This document shows, piece after piece, positions 14,951-24,648 of a stretch of DNA of 64,000 bases (position 1 is the first letter of the stretch; each line of letters begins with the position of its first letter). Position numbers and translations under genes: made by a program. The DNA is from Salibacterium salarium (GTDB taxonomy: Bacteria; Bacillota; Bacilli; Bacillales; Marinococcaceae). The stretch covers positions 558,001-622,000 of the forward strand of contig NZ_JAUSUM010000001.1 of assembly GCF_030813635.1 (NCBI RefSeq), read 5' to 3'. The notes beneath the pieces were generated by a model, which ran no database searches, was not told the DNA's origin, and saw nothing but the letters and a program-made list of their open reading frames with translations.

Positions 14951-17578
14951 ATGAAAATAGGAGCGAAAAAAGTAGTTGCTTTGTTATTAGGTGTAGGAAT
15001 AATAGGTGTTCCAGGGTTCATTCAAGCAGAAGGACCGGATGATCCAGCCCCTGAAATCATTCCTGATGATTCCAATGGGAAAAGTGTATTGTTTGATAAT
15101 ACACATGCACAAACCGCCGGACAAGCCGATTGGGTGATTGATGGAGCGTTTTCTGATTTTGCAGAAGGGATTGCTGATAATGGATATCACGTTAATGAAC
15201 TTCGCCAAACAACCCCGATTGATGTAGATGATTTAGAACCTTATGATGTCTTTGTTATACCGGAAGCGAATATTCCGTTTAAGAAAGAAGAACAAGAAGC
15301 AATGATTGAATACACAGAAAACGGCGGAAGTATCTTTTTCATTTCTGATCATTATAATGCGGACCGTAACTTAAATCGTTGGGATTCGTCGGAAATAATG
15401 AATGGGTACCGGCGCGGTGCGTATGATGATCCTGTGAAAGGGATGGATCAAGATGAAATAGATTCGGAGGCTATGCAAAATGTAGAGAGTTCTGACTGGT
15501 TGTCTGATAACTTCGGTATTCGTTTTCGATTTAATGCACCTGGTACAGTAACAGCGGATCAAATTGTAGATCCGGCTCACTCATTTGGTATTACAGAAGG
15601 AGTAAATGAGGTGGCGATGCACGCTGGATCTACACTGGCTATTACAGATCCGGATGTTGCAAAGGGAATTGTATACTTACCGGATAACCTCGATCAAAGC
15701 GACAAATGGGATCCTGCTGTAGATGAAGGAATCTATCACGGAGGGGGAGAAGACGAAGGACCTTATGCAGCGATTGCCAAACATAAAGACGGAAAAGCGG
15801 CTTTTATCGGAGACTCTTCTCCTGTAGAAGATGCTACACCGAAATATCGTAATGAACAATCTGGTCAAACAAAAACAACATATGACGGTTTTCAAGAAGC
15901 AGATGATGCTGAACTATTGTTGAATATGATAGATTGGCTCGCCGAAGAGGAAGAGTATGATAGCTTTTCGGAAACAGACATACCGCTTGATGATACTTCT
16001 CCACTATTAAACAAAGAAATACCGGAAAACACCAGTCAACCAGAACCGGAGCCTTGGTCCCAGCCATCTACTGGTTATGATTGGTATGATCCATCTACCT
16101 TTGCTGATGGATCTTATGGGTCCAGTGAAGATCCGGTGGAAAATCCGACATTTAAATTTAACCACCAAGACACCCTTCCCAATGATGGATCATTTACATT
16201 GGAGCTTGTTATAGATGGTTTGAATCCTAATCAAACGATATCAAGTTATAATATAGGAATGTATCTTGAAGGAGGACAACAAGTGGCCCAAGTGCAAAAC
16301 GACGATGGAAGTTGGCCTTCTCAATATGGATATAGCGAAGACTTTTCTGTGACTGCTGATGAAGATGGGACTGCCGTGAAAGAGTTAACCGTTCGAGTGC
16401 AAGAAGGAACTCAAGGAGAAGCTAATCTGCGGCTCAGACAAGGTGGAAGTAACTTATATACCACTTCCGTATCCATCGGTGAGGGTACTGGAGATCCAGA
16501 AGCCCCTGATGACGGTGAAAGGGAGCCGGAATTCATGAGTATACAAGAAGCGCGTACACAGACGGAGGGAACGGAAGTTGAAGTGGAAGGTGTGATTACC
16601 TCAACACCTGGAATGTTTGGGGCTCAAGGATTTTATATACAAGACGAATCAGCAGGTATTTATATTTTTCAAGATGACAACTCGATTCAAAAGGGAGACA
16701 AAGTGAGAATTACAGGTTCTCTTGACACTTATAATAGTGAAAAAGAACTTGTTAATATTAAATCTATAGAAATCCAGAGAACGAGCAATCTTCCTCCCTA
16801 TAAAACAGTAGAATTTTTGGACGGGGAAAATCAAGGAGAGCGGGTAACCATTACAGGTGGAACAATTGAAAATATGGAGAGTTTCTATAATGCGTTTGAG
16901 TTTGACATCCGTAAAAATAGCCAAACGACTAAAGTACGAGTTGATCACCGAACAAATATATCATTAGAAGACTTCAATTCTTCATTTAACGAAGGAGATT
17001 CAGTATCTGTCTCAGGAATAGCTTCTATATATCAAGGAAACCATCAATTGATGCTGCTTGATCTTGAAGATGTTGAGTTAAATACATCCCCTCCTGTTAT
17101 TCAAGACATTTCTATGTCGGAATTTGAGATTACAAAAAAATACGATGTTCCACTAATCGTTAAGGATGAAGATAGTGACGTCACAACTATTACAGCAGAG
17201 ATGAATGGTGAAACTTGGGATGAAACGATAAATATTTCTCCTCTTCAGTTCAAGCCTGGAACGTATGCAGTTACTGTTCGTGCTAAAGATGAAGCTGGTC
17301 ATACAACAGAACGATCTTTTGAGATAGAAGGAGTACTGGGAATTAATCAATTGGATGAACTAGTCGAATTGGGTGAAGAAAATGGATATATTCATGATGA
17401 GAAAGTTGTCGATAGGTTGGTGAAGAAAGCAGAAAATGTTCAGAAGGCAAAAAATGAGCCTTCGAGGAGTGGGAAATGGAATGCTCTTTTACATCAACTA
17501 GAAGCTCAGTCGGGGAAAAAAGTAGAAGAGGAATACCTTTCATATTGGACATACCCTAAAAAATTAACAGAAAATTAA
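14951..17578 (+). CDS. Large exported multidomain protein (GATase-like fold, OB-fold domains)
   Basis: The 875-residue protein starts with a signal peptide ending near IQA (residue 26). Residues ~45-335 resemble DUF4350/ThuA-like GATase folds (SVLFDNTHAQTAG, YDVFVIPEANIPF, YTENGGSIFFISDHYN). A beta-rich linker is followed at about 525-715 by a pair of YhcR-type OB-fold segments (SIQEARTQTEGTEVEVEGVI, GFYIQDESAGIYIF, GDKVRITGSL), an Ig-like segment (GTYAVTVRAKDEAGHT) and a short helical tail. No nuclease or phosphatase catalytic domain is recognised. It stands just upstream of phnD, so a role in extracellular phosphorus scavenging is possible but is only inferred from position. Confidence 0.6.
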   Translation: MKIGAKKVVALLLGVGIIGVPGFIQAEGPDDPAPEIIPDDSNGKSVLFDNTHAQTAGQADWVIDGAFSDFAEGIADNGYHVNELRQTTPIDVDDLEPYDVFVIPEANIPFKKEEQEAMIEYTENGGSIFFISDHYNADRNLNRWDSSEIMNGYRRGAYDDPVKGMDQDEIDSEAMQNVESSDWLSDNFGIRFRFNAPGTVTADQIVDPAHSFGITEGVNEVAMHAGSTLAITDPDVAKGIVYLPDNLDQSDKWDPAVDEGIYHGGGEDEGPYAAIAKHKDGKAAFIGDSSPVEDATPKYRNEQSGQTKTTYDGFQEADDAELLLNMIDWLAEEEEYDSFSETDIPLDDTSPLLNKEIPENTSQPEPEPWSQPSTGYDWYDPSTFADGSYGSSEDPVENPTFKFNHQDTLPNDGSFTLELVIDGLNPNQTISSYNIGMYLEGGQQVAQVQNDDGSWPSQYGYSEDFSVTADEDGTAVKELTVRVQEGTQGEANLRLRQGGSNLYTTSVSIGEGTGDPEAPDDGEREPEFMSIQEARTQTEGTEVEVEGVITSTPGMFGAQGFYIQDESAGIYIFQDDNSIQKGDKVRITGSLDTYNSEKELVNIKSIEIQRTSNLPPYKTVEFLDGENQGERVTITGGTIENMESFYNAFEFDIRKNSQTTKVRVDHRTNISLEDFNSSFNEGDSVSVSGIASIYQGNHQLMLLDLEDVELNTSPPVIQDISMSEFEITKKYDVPLIVKDEDSDVTTITAEMNGETWDETINISPLQFKPGTYAVTVRAKDEAGHTTERSFEIEGVLGINQLDELVELGEENGYIHDEKVVDRLVKKAENVQKAKNEPSRSGKWNALLHQLEAQSGKKVEEEYLSYWTYPKKLTEN

Positions 17579-17617
17579 TAAACTTAATAGTAAAAATAAT
17601 GTAGAAAAATATATCTT

Positions 17618-17641
17618 TTACAATGCAATGATAGATTGTAA
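17618..17641. promoter_or_regulatory. Inverted repeat upstream of phnD, possible operator
   Basis: TTACAAT and ATTGTAA (perfect 7-bp arms, 10-base spacer) lie 36 bases before the phnD start codon. No canonical TTAACA-type Pho box pair was found. Confidence 0.35.
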
Positions 17642-17676
17642 TAGACATATAAAAATAATCTATAGGGGGTAAAAAA

Positions 17677-18666
17677 ATGAAAAAATTTACACACATGGGA
17701 CTTACACTTCTTCTGTCGTTAGGTATCCTTGCTGCTTGTGGTGAGGGAGATGAAAATACCGAGGATACGTCAGGGGATAACGGTGATACTGACGAAGAAA
17801 CAACAGAAGAAACAGACAGCTCCGAAGAAGCAGAGGGGGAAGAATTGGATGAGCTATCTGTACAATTTGTTCCTTCTCAAAACGCTGACACTCTGGAAGC
17901 AAAAGCTAAACCACTAGAAGATTTACTCAGTGACGAATTAGGGATTCCGGTAACAGTTAGTGTATCAACTGATTACAATACAATTGTAGAAGCAATGGAT
18001 TCCGACCAAGTAGATGTTGGATTTTTACCTCCAACAGCATACGTATTGGCGGAAGAACAAGGAGCAGCTGAAGTTATACTGCAATCACAGCGTTATGGTG
18101 TGAATGATGATGGATCACCAACCGAAGAGCTGGTTGATTTCTATAAATCTATCTTCATTGTCAGAGACGATTCTGATATTGAATCTATTGAAGATTTAGA
18201 AGGTAAATCTATTGGTTATCAAAACGTAACATCTTCAGCTGGTTTTGTTTGGCCTGCAGCAACGTTGATGGATGCGGGACTTGATCCGTTGGAAGATGTA
18301 GAGCCTGTAACGTTAAAAGGACACGATCAGGCAGTTATTTCACTATTAAATGGAGATGTGGATGCAGCAGTTACGTTCCAAGACGCACGTAACACGGTTG
18401 TAGGTGACTATGAAGATGTATTTGAGGAAACACGAATAATTGAATTTACAGAAGATATTCCAAATGACACAGTTACCATTCGTCCAGAAGTGAGTGAAGG
18501 AATGAAAGATGAGGTAACGGATGCTTTCATTGCTATTGGAAAAGATGATGAGGGTCGTGAAATTATTCAAGACATTTATTCTCATGAAGGTTATGTAGAA
18601 TCAGAAGACAGCAATTTTGATACTGTAAGAGAATATGAAGAAACCGTAAGTCAAGAAGTTCAATAA
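17677..18666 (+). CDS. phnD: Phosphonate/phosphate/phosphite ABC transporter, substrate-binding lipoprotein (PhnD)
   Basis: The 329-residue protein has a type II signal peptide with an LAAC lipobox (Cys near residue 21), a highly acidic Asp/Glu/Thr-rich linker to about residue 60, and the PhnD-type periplasmic-binding fold (LSVQFVPSQNADTLEAKAKP, VDVGFLPPTAYVLA, YKSIFIVRDDSDI, IGYQNVTSSAG, GDVDAAVTFQDAR). It captures a phosphonate, phosphite or related oxyanion at the cell surface for the PhnC/PhnE/PhnE importer. The ligand cannot be told from sequence. GGGGG precedes the ATG. An attenuator-like hairpin separates it from phnC, matching the usual need for excess binding protein. Confidence 0.88.
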   Translation: MKKFTHMGLTLLLSLGILAACGEGDENTEDTSGDNGDTDEETTEETDSSEEAEGEELDELSVQFVPSQNADTLEAKAKPLEDLLSDELGIPVTVSVSTDYNTIVEAMDSDQVDVGFLPPTAYVLAEEQGAAEVILQSQRYGVNDDGSPTEELVDFYKSIFIVRDDSDIESIEDLEGKSIGYQNVTSSAGFVWPAATLMDAGLDPLEDVEPVTLKGHDQAVISLLNGDVDAAVTFQDARNTVVGDYEDVFEETRIIEFTEDIPNDTVTIRPEVSEGMKDEVTDAFIAIGKDDEGREIIQDIYSHEGYVESEDSNFDTVREYEETVSQEVQ

Positions 18667-18701
18667 GTAAAACGAATGTATAAAGTAAAACGATTAAACA
18701 C

Positions 18702-18737
18702 GGGCTGCCGGAGGTATATTCCGGTCGGCCTTCTTTT
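18702..18737 (+). terminator. Partial terminator/attenuator between phnD and phnC
   Basis: GGCTGCCGGA pairs with TCCGGTCGGCC (one bulged base), followed by TTCTTTTA. Such hairpins usually lower expression of the membrane components relative to the binding protein. Confidence 0.65.
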
Positions 18738-18764
18738 ACTACCAAGATGAAAGTAGGGTATGTC

Positions 18765-19532
18765 GTGATAGAATTCAAAAACGTTTCAAAAGTATATCCG
18801 AATGGAACTCGTGGCTTAAATAATGTCGATTTACGTGTGGATGATGGGGAATTTGTCGTAGTTGTCGGATTATCTGGCGCAGGAAAATCTACATTTTTAC
18901 GATCGATTAACCGTCTTCATGAAATAACAGAAGGGGAAATTTTAATTAATGGAGAATCGATCACGAAAGCAGGCGGGAGTGAATTGTATCGCATTCGTCG
19001 CGATATAGGTATGATCTTCCAAAATTTTAATCTTGTTCGACGTTCTTCGGTAATGAGAAATGTGTTGTCCGGACGGGTTGGCTATCACTCTACATTACGG
19101 ATGATTTTTGGTTTATTTCCAAAAGAAGATAAAGAACTCGCAATGCGAGCTTTAGAACGGGTGAATATGCCGGAAAAAGCATACATGAGGGCCGATGAGC
19201 TATCCGGTGGACAACAGCAGCGCGTGTCGATTGCGCGTGCCTTAGCTCAAGAAGCAACACAAATTTTGGCGGATGAACCCGTCGCTTCTCTAGATCCTAT
19301 GACGACAAAACAAGTCATGGATGACTTAGCTCGAATTAATAAGGAATTGAACATGACGATGATTGTCAATTTACACTTTATTGATGTCGCTAGAAAATAT
19401 GCCACTAGGATTATTGGTTTAAAAGAAGGAGAAGTAGTGTTTGATGGTCCTGTAGAAGAAGCAACAGATGATGTGTTCAGTGAAATCTATGGTAGACCAG
19501 TAAATGAAGATGAATTGATGGGGGAAGCATGA
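18765..19532 (+). CDS. phnC: Phosphonate ABC transporter ATPase (PhnC)
   Basis: The 255-residue ATPase starts [14 protein letters not shown] as is usual for PhnC. It has Walker [10 protein letters not shown] (near residue 34), Q-loop (IFQNFNL), signature LSGGQQQR and Walker B (ILADEPV). GTG 18765 is preferred over ATG 18747 because it gives the family N-terminus and GTAGGG lies just upstream. It overlaps phnE by 4 bases (ATGA). Confidence 0.9.
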   Translation: MIEFKNVSKVYPNGTRGLNNVDLRVDDGEFVVVVGLSGAGKSTFLRSINRLHEITEGEILINGESITKAGGSELYRIRRDIGMIFQNFNLVRRSSVMRNVLSGRVGYHSTLRMIFGLFPKEDKELAMRALERVNMPEKAYMRADELSGGQQQRVSIARALAQEATQILADEPVASLDPMTTKQVMDDLARINKELNMTMIVNLHFIDVARKYATRIIGLKEGEVVFDGPVEEATDDVFSEIYGRPVNEDELMGEA

Positions 19533-20338
19533 TGAAAAAAGAAACAGAGGTAACGCAACAGCATTCTAATGTTCCTGTCCCTCCTTCAAAAATGAAGCCT
19601 TTTCTGACCATATTAATCGTACTCTTACTGGTAGCAGGGAGTGGCTGGCAGATAGGTTTTTCCATATCTGAATTGACCGAAGGATTGCCTAATATGTGGG
19701 ATTTAGTGGTTCAACTAGTTCCGCCTGATTGGGCGTATTTCTCTGAGATTACTTCTCCGATATTGGAAACCATACGTATGGCTGTGGTTGGCACGACTTT
19801 TGGGGGATTACTGGCATTTCCACTGTCGATGTTGGCTGCCAGGAATGTTTTTCATACGTCCTGGATTACGGTTCCAGCAAGATATCTTTTAAATTTAATC
19901 CGAACGTTACCAGAGCTTTTACTCGCCGCATTGTTTGTGGCAATTTTTGGGATCGGTCCTATTCCAGGTGTACTTGCTTTAATGTTGTTCTCCTTAGGGA
20001 TTATAGCAAAATTATTCTATGAATCTGTAGAAGCTATTGATTCTGGTCCAATGGAAGCTATGACAGCAGTAGGTGCCAATAAAATAAAGTGGATTATTTT
20101 TGGAGTAGTCCCACAAGTCACCGCTTCGTTTATGTCTTTTTTCCTTTATGCATTTGAAATTAATATAAGAGCAGCCGCTGTTTTAGGGTTAGTTGGAGCT
20201 GGGGGTATTGGGCTGTATTATGAACAAAACCTCGGCTTTTTTGAATATGGAAAAGTATCATCGATTATCGTCTATACATTAATCGTGGTGCTGCTTATAG
20301 ACAACCTTAGTACGAAGGTAAGGGAGAAATTACAATGA
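19529..20338 (+). CDS. phnE: Phosphonate ABC transporter permease (PhnE, first copy)
   Basis: The 269-residue, about 6-TM permease carries the EAA-loop sequence [20 protein letters not shown] and C-terminal [11 protein letters not shown]. Together with the next gene it probably forms a heterodimeric channel served by PhnC. The coding sequence overlaps its neighbours on both sides by 4 bases, indicating one polycistronic unit. Confidence 0.88.
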   Translation: MMKKETEVTQQHSNVPVPPSKMKPFLTILIVLLLVAGSGWQIGFSISELTEGLPNMWDLVVQLVPPDWAYFSEITSPILETIRMAVVGTTFGGLLAFPLSMLAARNVFHTSWITVPARYLLNLIRTLPELLLAALFVAIFGIGPIPGVLALMLFSLGIIAKLFYESVEAIDSGPMEAMTAVGANKIKWIIFGVVPQVTASFMSFFLYAFEINIRAAAVLGLVGAGGIGLYYEQNLGFFEYGKVSSIIVYTLIVVLLIDNLSTKVREKLQ

Positions 20339-21123
20339 AACAACATGGAAAAACATTTATTTATACACGGCGAATCATTGTTGTTGCAGCAGTGTTATTG
20401 GTTTACATATGGGCCTTTGCAGGGTTACCGCTGTTAGAATTGAAGGAAACATCAGGAGAAATTGTCTCCGCCATTTTTTCAGGACTCTTTCAGCCGGATT
20501 GGGGTTATGTTTACGATCCTGGAGGAGAAGACTTACTACGAGGACTTTTGGACACATTGGCTATTGCATTACTAGGAACCTTCATTGCTTCTGTCCTGTG
20601 TATTCCTTTTTCGTTTATGGCATCCAAAAACATTGCAAAAACAAAAACGATGGTAGGGTCCAGCAAGTTTGTTTTAAGCTTTATTCGTGTTTTTCCCGAT
20701 ATCGTTCTAGCTTTATTGTTTATTAAAGCGGTAGGACCTGGTGCCTTTGCAGGTGTCTTAGCACTCGGCATCGGTGCGGTCGGTATGCTGGGAAAACTTA
20801 TTTCTGAAAGTGTAGAAGGTATTGATTTAAGCGCAAGAGAAGCTTTAATTGCCACAGGAGGTAATCCAGTAAAAACATTTATGTTTGCGATTGTTCCTCA
20901 AGTATTGCCGAACTTTTTTTCCTTTGTCTTGTATCGGTTCGAAGTTAATTTAAGAGCGGCAACCATTTTAGGAGTGATTGGAGCTGGAGGTATCGGAACT
21001 CCACTGATTTTTGCCTTAAGTGTCAGGGACTGGGGTCGAGTAGGTATAATTTTACTTGGTATTATCGTGATGGTCACTTTGATTGATGCTATCTCTGGTA
21101 AAATAAGAGCTCGATTAGTGTAA
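20335..21123 (+). CDS. phnE: Phosphonate ABC transporter permease (PhnE, second copy)
   Basis: The 262-residue permease is a paralogue of the gene before it. The EAA loop is ESVEGIDLSAREALIATGGN, with the C-terminal GAGGIGTPLIFAL. It has an N-terminal TM, an extracytoplasmic loop and about five further helices. It is the last gene of the operon, followed by a terminator. Confidence 0.88.
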   Translation: MKQHGKTFIYTRRIIVVAAVLLVYIWAFAGLPLLELKETSGEIVSAIFSGLFQPDWGYVYDPGGEDLLRGLLDTLAIALLGTFIASVLCIPFSFMASKNIAKTKTMVGSSKFVLSFIRVFPDIVLALLFIKAVGPGAFAGVLALGIGAVGMLGKLISESVEGIDLSAREALIATGGNPVKTFMFAIVPQVLPNFFSFVLYRFEVNLRAATILGVIGAGGIGTPLIFALSVRDWGRVGIILLGIIVMVTLIDAISGKIRARLV

Positions 21124-21132
21124 GAATTCATT

Positions 21133-21171
21133 GAACCATTTTCTTCTTTTTTTGGGAAAATGGTTCTTTTT
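21133..21171 (+). terminator. Rho-independent terminator of the phn operon
   Basis: GAACCATTTTC pairs with GAAAATGGTTC (11 bp perfect), followed by TTTTTA. Confidence 0.88.
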
Positions 21172-21184
21172 ATTTGGTGTTGGA

Positions 21185-21259
21185 TGTCCCGAAAAAGGGA
21201 GTGCTGTCCCGTAAAGCAGCAAACCTGTCCCGTAACCGAGAAAATGTGTCTCAAAAAGG
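21185..21259. repeat. Array A: TGTCCCG words every 20-21 bp
   Basis: TGTCCCG begins at 21185, 21205 and 21226, with a degenerate TGTCTCA at 21247. The spacing is 20, 21 and 21 bp, and the intervening 13-14 bases are not conserved. It lies after the phn terminator, between convergent genes, and shares its word and period with array B at 44037-44147. Confidence 0.8.
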
Positions 21260-21278
21260 GGACATGCATACATATTAC

Positions 21279-22286
21279 TTAAATAAGTTCAAACGCAGAT
21301 GCTAGCAGTTTGTAGGAATCTACTTTTTTCTTAAAGTCATAAATATTAGTAATGACCATGATTTCATCTGTTTGATAACGCTCGCTTAATCGCTGAAGTT
21401 CTTGTTTCACTTGATTCGGGGTACCAATAATTGCGCGTTTGCGATTTTCTCTGACGCGTTGTTTTTCTTCCTCTGACAATACCGTCTGTTTCGCTTCTTC
21501 GACAGAGGGGATTTTTGTGCTGCGGCCTTTTTCTACAGCAAGTAACCATAAATCTTGGCTCAGTGCGAGCTCTTCTGCTTCTTCCTCGATTTCAGCACAA
21601 ACGACAAAAACACAAGCCGTTATATGAGGATAGGGCATTCGTTCAGACGGTTGAAAATGAGATACGTATTTTTCTACAGCCTCTTCTCCATGATTTGGAT
21701 TAATAAAATGCCCGTAAGTAAAACCTGCACTGTTTGTAGCTGCATGTTTTGCGCCTCGGGCGGATAAACCGAGCACCCATGTTTGCGGCAGGGAATGAAT
21801 GAGAGGAGCGGTTTTGATTGACGAGTATGGATGATCTTTTGGCAACGTTCCGTCTAAAAATCCTTGTAAGTCAGAAAGTTGACGCGGAAACTCGATTAAG
21901 TTCTTTTTCACTCCATCTGTAAGCGCAAGTCGAATCGTCTGTCCACCGCCTGGGGAACGACCGACGCCGAGATCAATTCGTCCGGGAAACAAAGCTTCTA
22001 GCAGTTTGAAATTTTCCGCTACCTTGTAGGGACTGTATTGTGGTAATAATACGCCGCCAGAGCCAATTCGAATCTGTTCTGTGTTGGATGCTACATGTGA
22101 AATCAAAACTTCCGGTGAACTAGAAGCAAGACCGCTCGTACTGTGATGTTCTGCAACCCAAAAACGGGTGTAACCAAAAGACTCGGCATATTGTGCCAGT
22201 TCTTTTGTTTGTTTTAGTGCCTGTTGAGGGGTTGATCCCTTAGAAATAGGGGATTGATCGAGAATACTTAATTTCAAAACGGGCAT
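21279..22286 (-). CDS. Luciferase-like (LLM class) flavin-dependent oxidoreductase
   Basis: The 335-residue protein is of the bacterial-luciferase TIM-barrel family, in the YwcH/YtmO-type single-component group. It begins LKLSILDQSPISKGSTPQQAL and has FWVAEHHSTSGLASSSPEVLI, IRIGSGGVLLPQYSPYKVAE, FPGRIDLGVGRSPGG and GTPNQVKQEL. These are FMN-dependent monooxygenases of mostly unknown substrates. GAAAGGAG is 6-8 bases upstream of the ATG on the minus strand. It is divergent from the gal operon and convergent with phn, with array A past its 3' end. Confidence 0.85.
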   Translation of the reverse strand: MPVLKLSILDQSPISKGSTPQQALKQTKELAQYAESFGYTRFWVAEHHSTSGLASSSPEVLISHVASNTEQIRIGSGGVLLPQYSPYKVAENFKLLEALFPGRIDLGVGRSPGGGQTIRLALTDGVKKNLIEFPRQLSDLQGFLDGTLPKDHPYSSIKTAPLIHSLPQTWVLGLSARGAKHAATNSAGFTYGHFINPNHGEEAVEKYVSHFQPSERMPYPHITACVFVVCAEIEEEAEELALSQDLWLLAVEKGRSTKIPSVEEAKQTVLSEEEKQRVRENRKRAIIGTPNQVKQELQRLSERYQTDEIMVITNIYDFKKKVDSYKLLASAFELI

Positions 22287-22388
22287 CTCCTTTCAATATA
22301 ATCCGACGTTCTCTTATGTAATATTATGAATCGCATGTCATTAAAATAGCAAAAAAACTGCTTCACATGCTTTTTAGTAAAAATAAAT

Positions 22389-22429
22389 GTAAATTTTACT
22401 TGAAATTTTACCTTGTTGTTTCGTATGAT
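22389..22429 (+). promoter_or_regulatory. Predicted gal promoter with adjoining palindromic operator
   Basis: TTGAAA (22400-22405), an 18-base spacer and TATGAT (22424-22429) form a good SigA-type promoter 40 bases before galK. GTAAATTTTAC (22389-22399) is a perfect odd palindrome abutting the -35, and a near copy GAAATTTTAC follows at 22402. They are candidates for binding of the LacI-type regulator encoded at the operon's end. Confidence 0.5.
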
Positions 22430-22468
22430 AAAGATACAGACATAAAAGGCAGGAAGGACGGGAATGAA

Positions 22469-23653
22469 ATGGTTGTAAGCGATTTAAAAAACAAGTTTAT
22501 GGAACTATATGGCGAGCGTGATTTTCGAGTATTTTTTGCTCCCGGGAGAATTAATTTAATAGGAGAACACACAGATTATAACGGCGGTTATGTATTTCCA
22601 TGTGCGATAACAAAAGGAACATACGCGGTAGCGGCAAAACGGGAAGACCGGAAAATCCGCATGTATTCGGAAAATTTTAGCGATAAAGGTGTTATGACAT
22701 TTTACTTGGATGATATGTCTTTTCAGGAAGACCATAATTGGGCAAATTATCCGAAAGGAATGATATTAAAACTAATGGAGGCGGGTTTTGATATCCCTTA
22801 TGGGGTGGATGTTCTTTTTTATGGAAACATACCGAATGGTGCAGGTCTTTCTTCTTCGGCTTCTATTGAACTAGTTACAGGTGTTTTAGTAGAATCATTG
22901 TTTCAATTATCGGTGGAACGAATGGATTTAGTGAAAACCGGTCAAAAGGTGGAGAATGAATTTATTGGTGTAAACAGCGGCATTATGGATCAATTTGCGA
23001 TTGGTATGGGGAAAAAGGATTACGGTATACTGCTGGATTGTCAGACGTTACTTTATGAATATGCGCCTTTGCATTTAGAAAATTACACACTACTCATAAT
23101 GAATACGAACAAAGAGCGGACGTTGGCATCATCGAAATACAACGAACGGCGTGAAGAATGCGAATCGGCATTAAACGATTTACAACTGTACGAAGACATT
23201 CACGCACTTGGAGAATTGTCGCCGAAAGAATTTGAAGAATTAAAGCCCTATATTAATAATCCGACCGCTGTGTATCGGGCAAAACATGCCGTTTATGAAA
23301 ATCAAAGAACAAAAACGTCCCTGAAAAAATTAAAAGAAGGAAATTTACAAGGATTCGGGGAGCTGATGAATGAATCTCACGTATCCCTCCGAGATGATTA
23401 TGAAGTGACTGGAAAAGAATTGGACACGTTAGTGGAGGCGGCATGGGATCAAGATGGTGTGATTGGAGCACGGATGACTGGGGCAGGCTTTGGCGGGTGT
23501 GCTATTGCTATTGTTGAAAAAGAGAAGACAGAAATGTTTCTAACAAAAGTAAAAGCACACTATCAATCTGTTATTGGGTACAAACCGTCGATTTATGAAG
23601 CGAACGTGGGCGATGGTGCGAAAGAATTAACAGAAGAGGAAGTGATACAATGA
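22469..23653 (+). CDS. galK: Galactokinase
   Basis: The 394-residue GHMP kinase has the galactokinase signature FAPGRINLIGEHTDYNGGYVFP (residues ~20-41), the ATP-binding GAGLSSSASIE near residue 130, GIMDQFAIGMGK near 170 and the C-terminal MTGAGFGGCAIAIV. It phosphorylates galactose to galactose-1-phosphate. ATG 22469 is chosen because AGGAAGGA lies 10 bases upstream and the length matches other bacillary GalK (~390). The longer frame from 22367 covers the promoter. It overlaps galE by 4 bases. Confidence 0.95.
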   Translation: MVVSDLKNKFMELYGERDFRVFFAPGRINLIGEHTDYNGGYVFPCAITKGTYAVAAKREDRKIRMYSENFSDKGVMTFYLDDMSFQEDHNWANYPKGMILKLMEAGFDIPYGVDVLFYGNIPNGAGLSSSASIELVTGVLVESLFQLSVERMDLVKTGQKVENEFIGVNSGIMDQFAIGMGKKDYGILLDCQTLLYEYAPLHLENYTLLIMNTNKERTLASSKYNERREECESALNDLQLYEDIHALGELSPKEFEELKPYINNPTAVYRAKHAVYENQRTKTSLKKLKEGNLQGFGELMNESHVSLRDDYEVTGKELDTLVEAAWDQDGVIGARMTGAGFGGCAIAIVEKEKTEMFLTKVKAHYQSVIGYKPSIYEANVGDGAKELTEEEVIQ

Positions 23654-24648
23654 GCGTTTTAATCGTGGGCGGTGCCGGATATATAGGTTCACATGCTGTT
23701 CACCAACTGCTGGATAAAGGTAAACAACCAGTCATCGTCGATAATTTACAAACAGGCCATAAAGAAGCGATTCCGCGTGGCGCGGTATTCTACGAAGGGG
23801 ACATACGGGACCGCGAGTTTATGAGAAATGTATTTAAGCGAAAAAGAATTACACAAGTTATGATGTTTGCGGCCCACTCGCTTGTTGGAGAATCGATGGA
23901 AAAACCATTGGAGTATTTTGATAACAATGTGTATGGAACACAAGTTTTACTAGAAACGATGATAGAAGCGGGCGTACGTGAAATCGTCTTTTCATCAACA
24001 GCAGCCGTTTACGGAGAACCGGAAAAAGTACCGATTACAGAAGAAGCGCCGACAAAACCAGAGAATCCATATGGTGAAACAAAGCTGGCGATGGAAAAAA
24101 TGATGAAGTGGTGTGAAAAAGCTCACGGTCTCCGTTATGTATCCTTGCGTTATTTTAATGTAGCGGGAGCACGCGCAGGAGGAAAGGTTGGAGAAGATCA
24201 CCGGCCCGAGACACATCTTGTACCAATTATCCTTGAAGTGGCACTTGGAAAAAGAGATGCCATCACCATTTTTGGCTCTGATTATTCTACGCCAGACGGC
24301 ACATGCATTCGTGATTACGTTCATGTTGAAGATTTAATAGCGGCACATATAAAAGCGCTCCACTATTTGAAAGAAGGTGGCGACAGTAACATTTTCAACC
24401 TTGGCAGCAGTGAAGGGTTTTCCGTCAAAGAAATGGTAGAGGCAGCTCGTCAAGTAACCGGAAAAGATATTCCTCAGCAAATGGGAGCACGCAGAGCGGG
24501 GGACCCTGCAAGATTAATAGCATCATCAGATAAAGCTAGACAGGTGCTGAATTGGGAACCGAAACGTACGGATGTTCAGACGATTGTAAAAGATGCATGG
24601 AACTGGCATCAAAAAAATCCTCAAGGTTATGGAGGACGTTCGATATGA
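23650..24648 (+). CDS. galE: UDP-glucose 4-epimerase
   Basis: The 332-residue SDR enzyme starts with the NAD motif VGGAGYIGSHAV, has the YxxxK catalytic pair (NPYGETKLAMEK near residue 150), the Ser of FSSTAAVYG near 118 and the substrate-binding RYFNVAGA. It interconverts UDP-galactose and UDP-glucose. The coding sequence overlaps galK and galT by 4 bases each, consistent with coupled translation. Confidence 0.95.
   Translation: MSVLIVGGAGYIGSHAVHQLLDKGKQPVIVDNLQTGHKEAIPRGAVFYEGDIRDREFMRNVFKRKRITQVMMFAAHSLVGESMEKPLEYFDNNVYGTQVLLETMIEAGVREIVFSSTAAVYGEPEKVPITEEAPTKPENPYGETKLAMEKMMKWCEKAHGLRYVSLRYFNVAGARAGGKVGEDHRPETHLVPIILEVALGKRDAITIFGSDYSTPDGTCIRDYVHVEDLIAAHIKALHYLKEGGDSNIFNLGSSEGFSVKEMVEAARQVTGKDIPQQMGARRAGDPARLIASSDKARQVLNWEPKRTDVQTIVKDAWNWHQKNPQGYGGRSI

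Noticed and set aside
17579-17676. PhoP box at the phnD promoter
   Set aside because: No pair of TTAACA-like words with 11-bp spacing; only a 7-bp inverted repeat is present.
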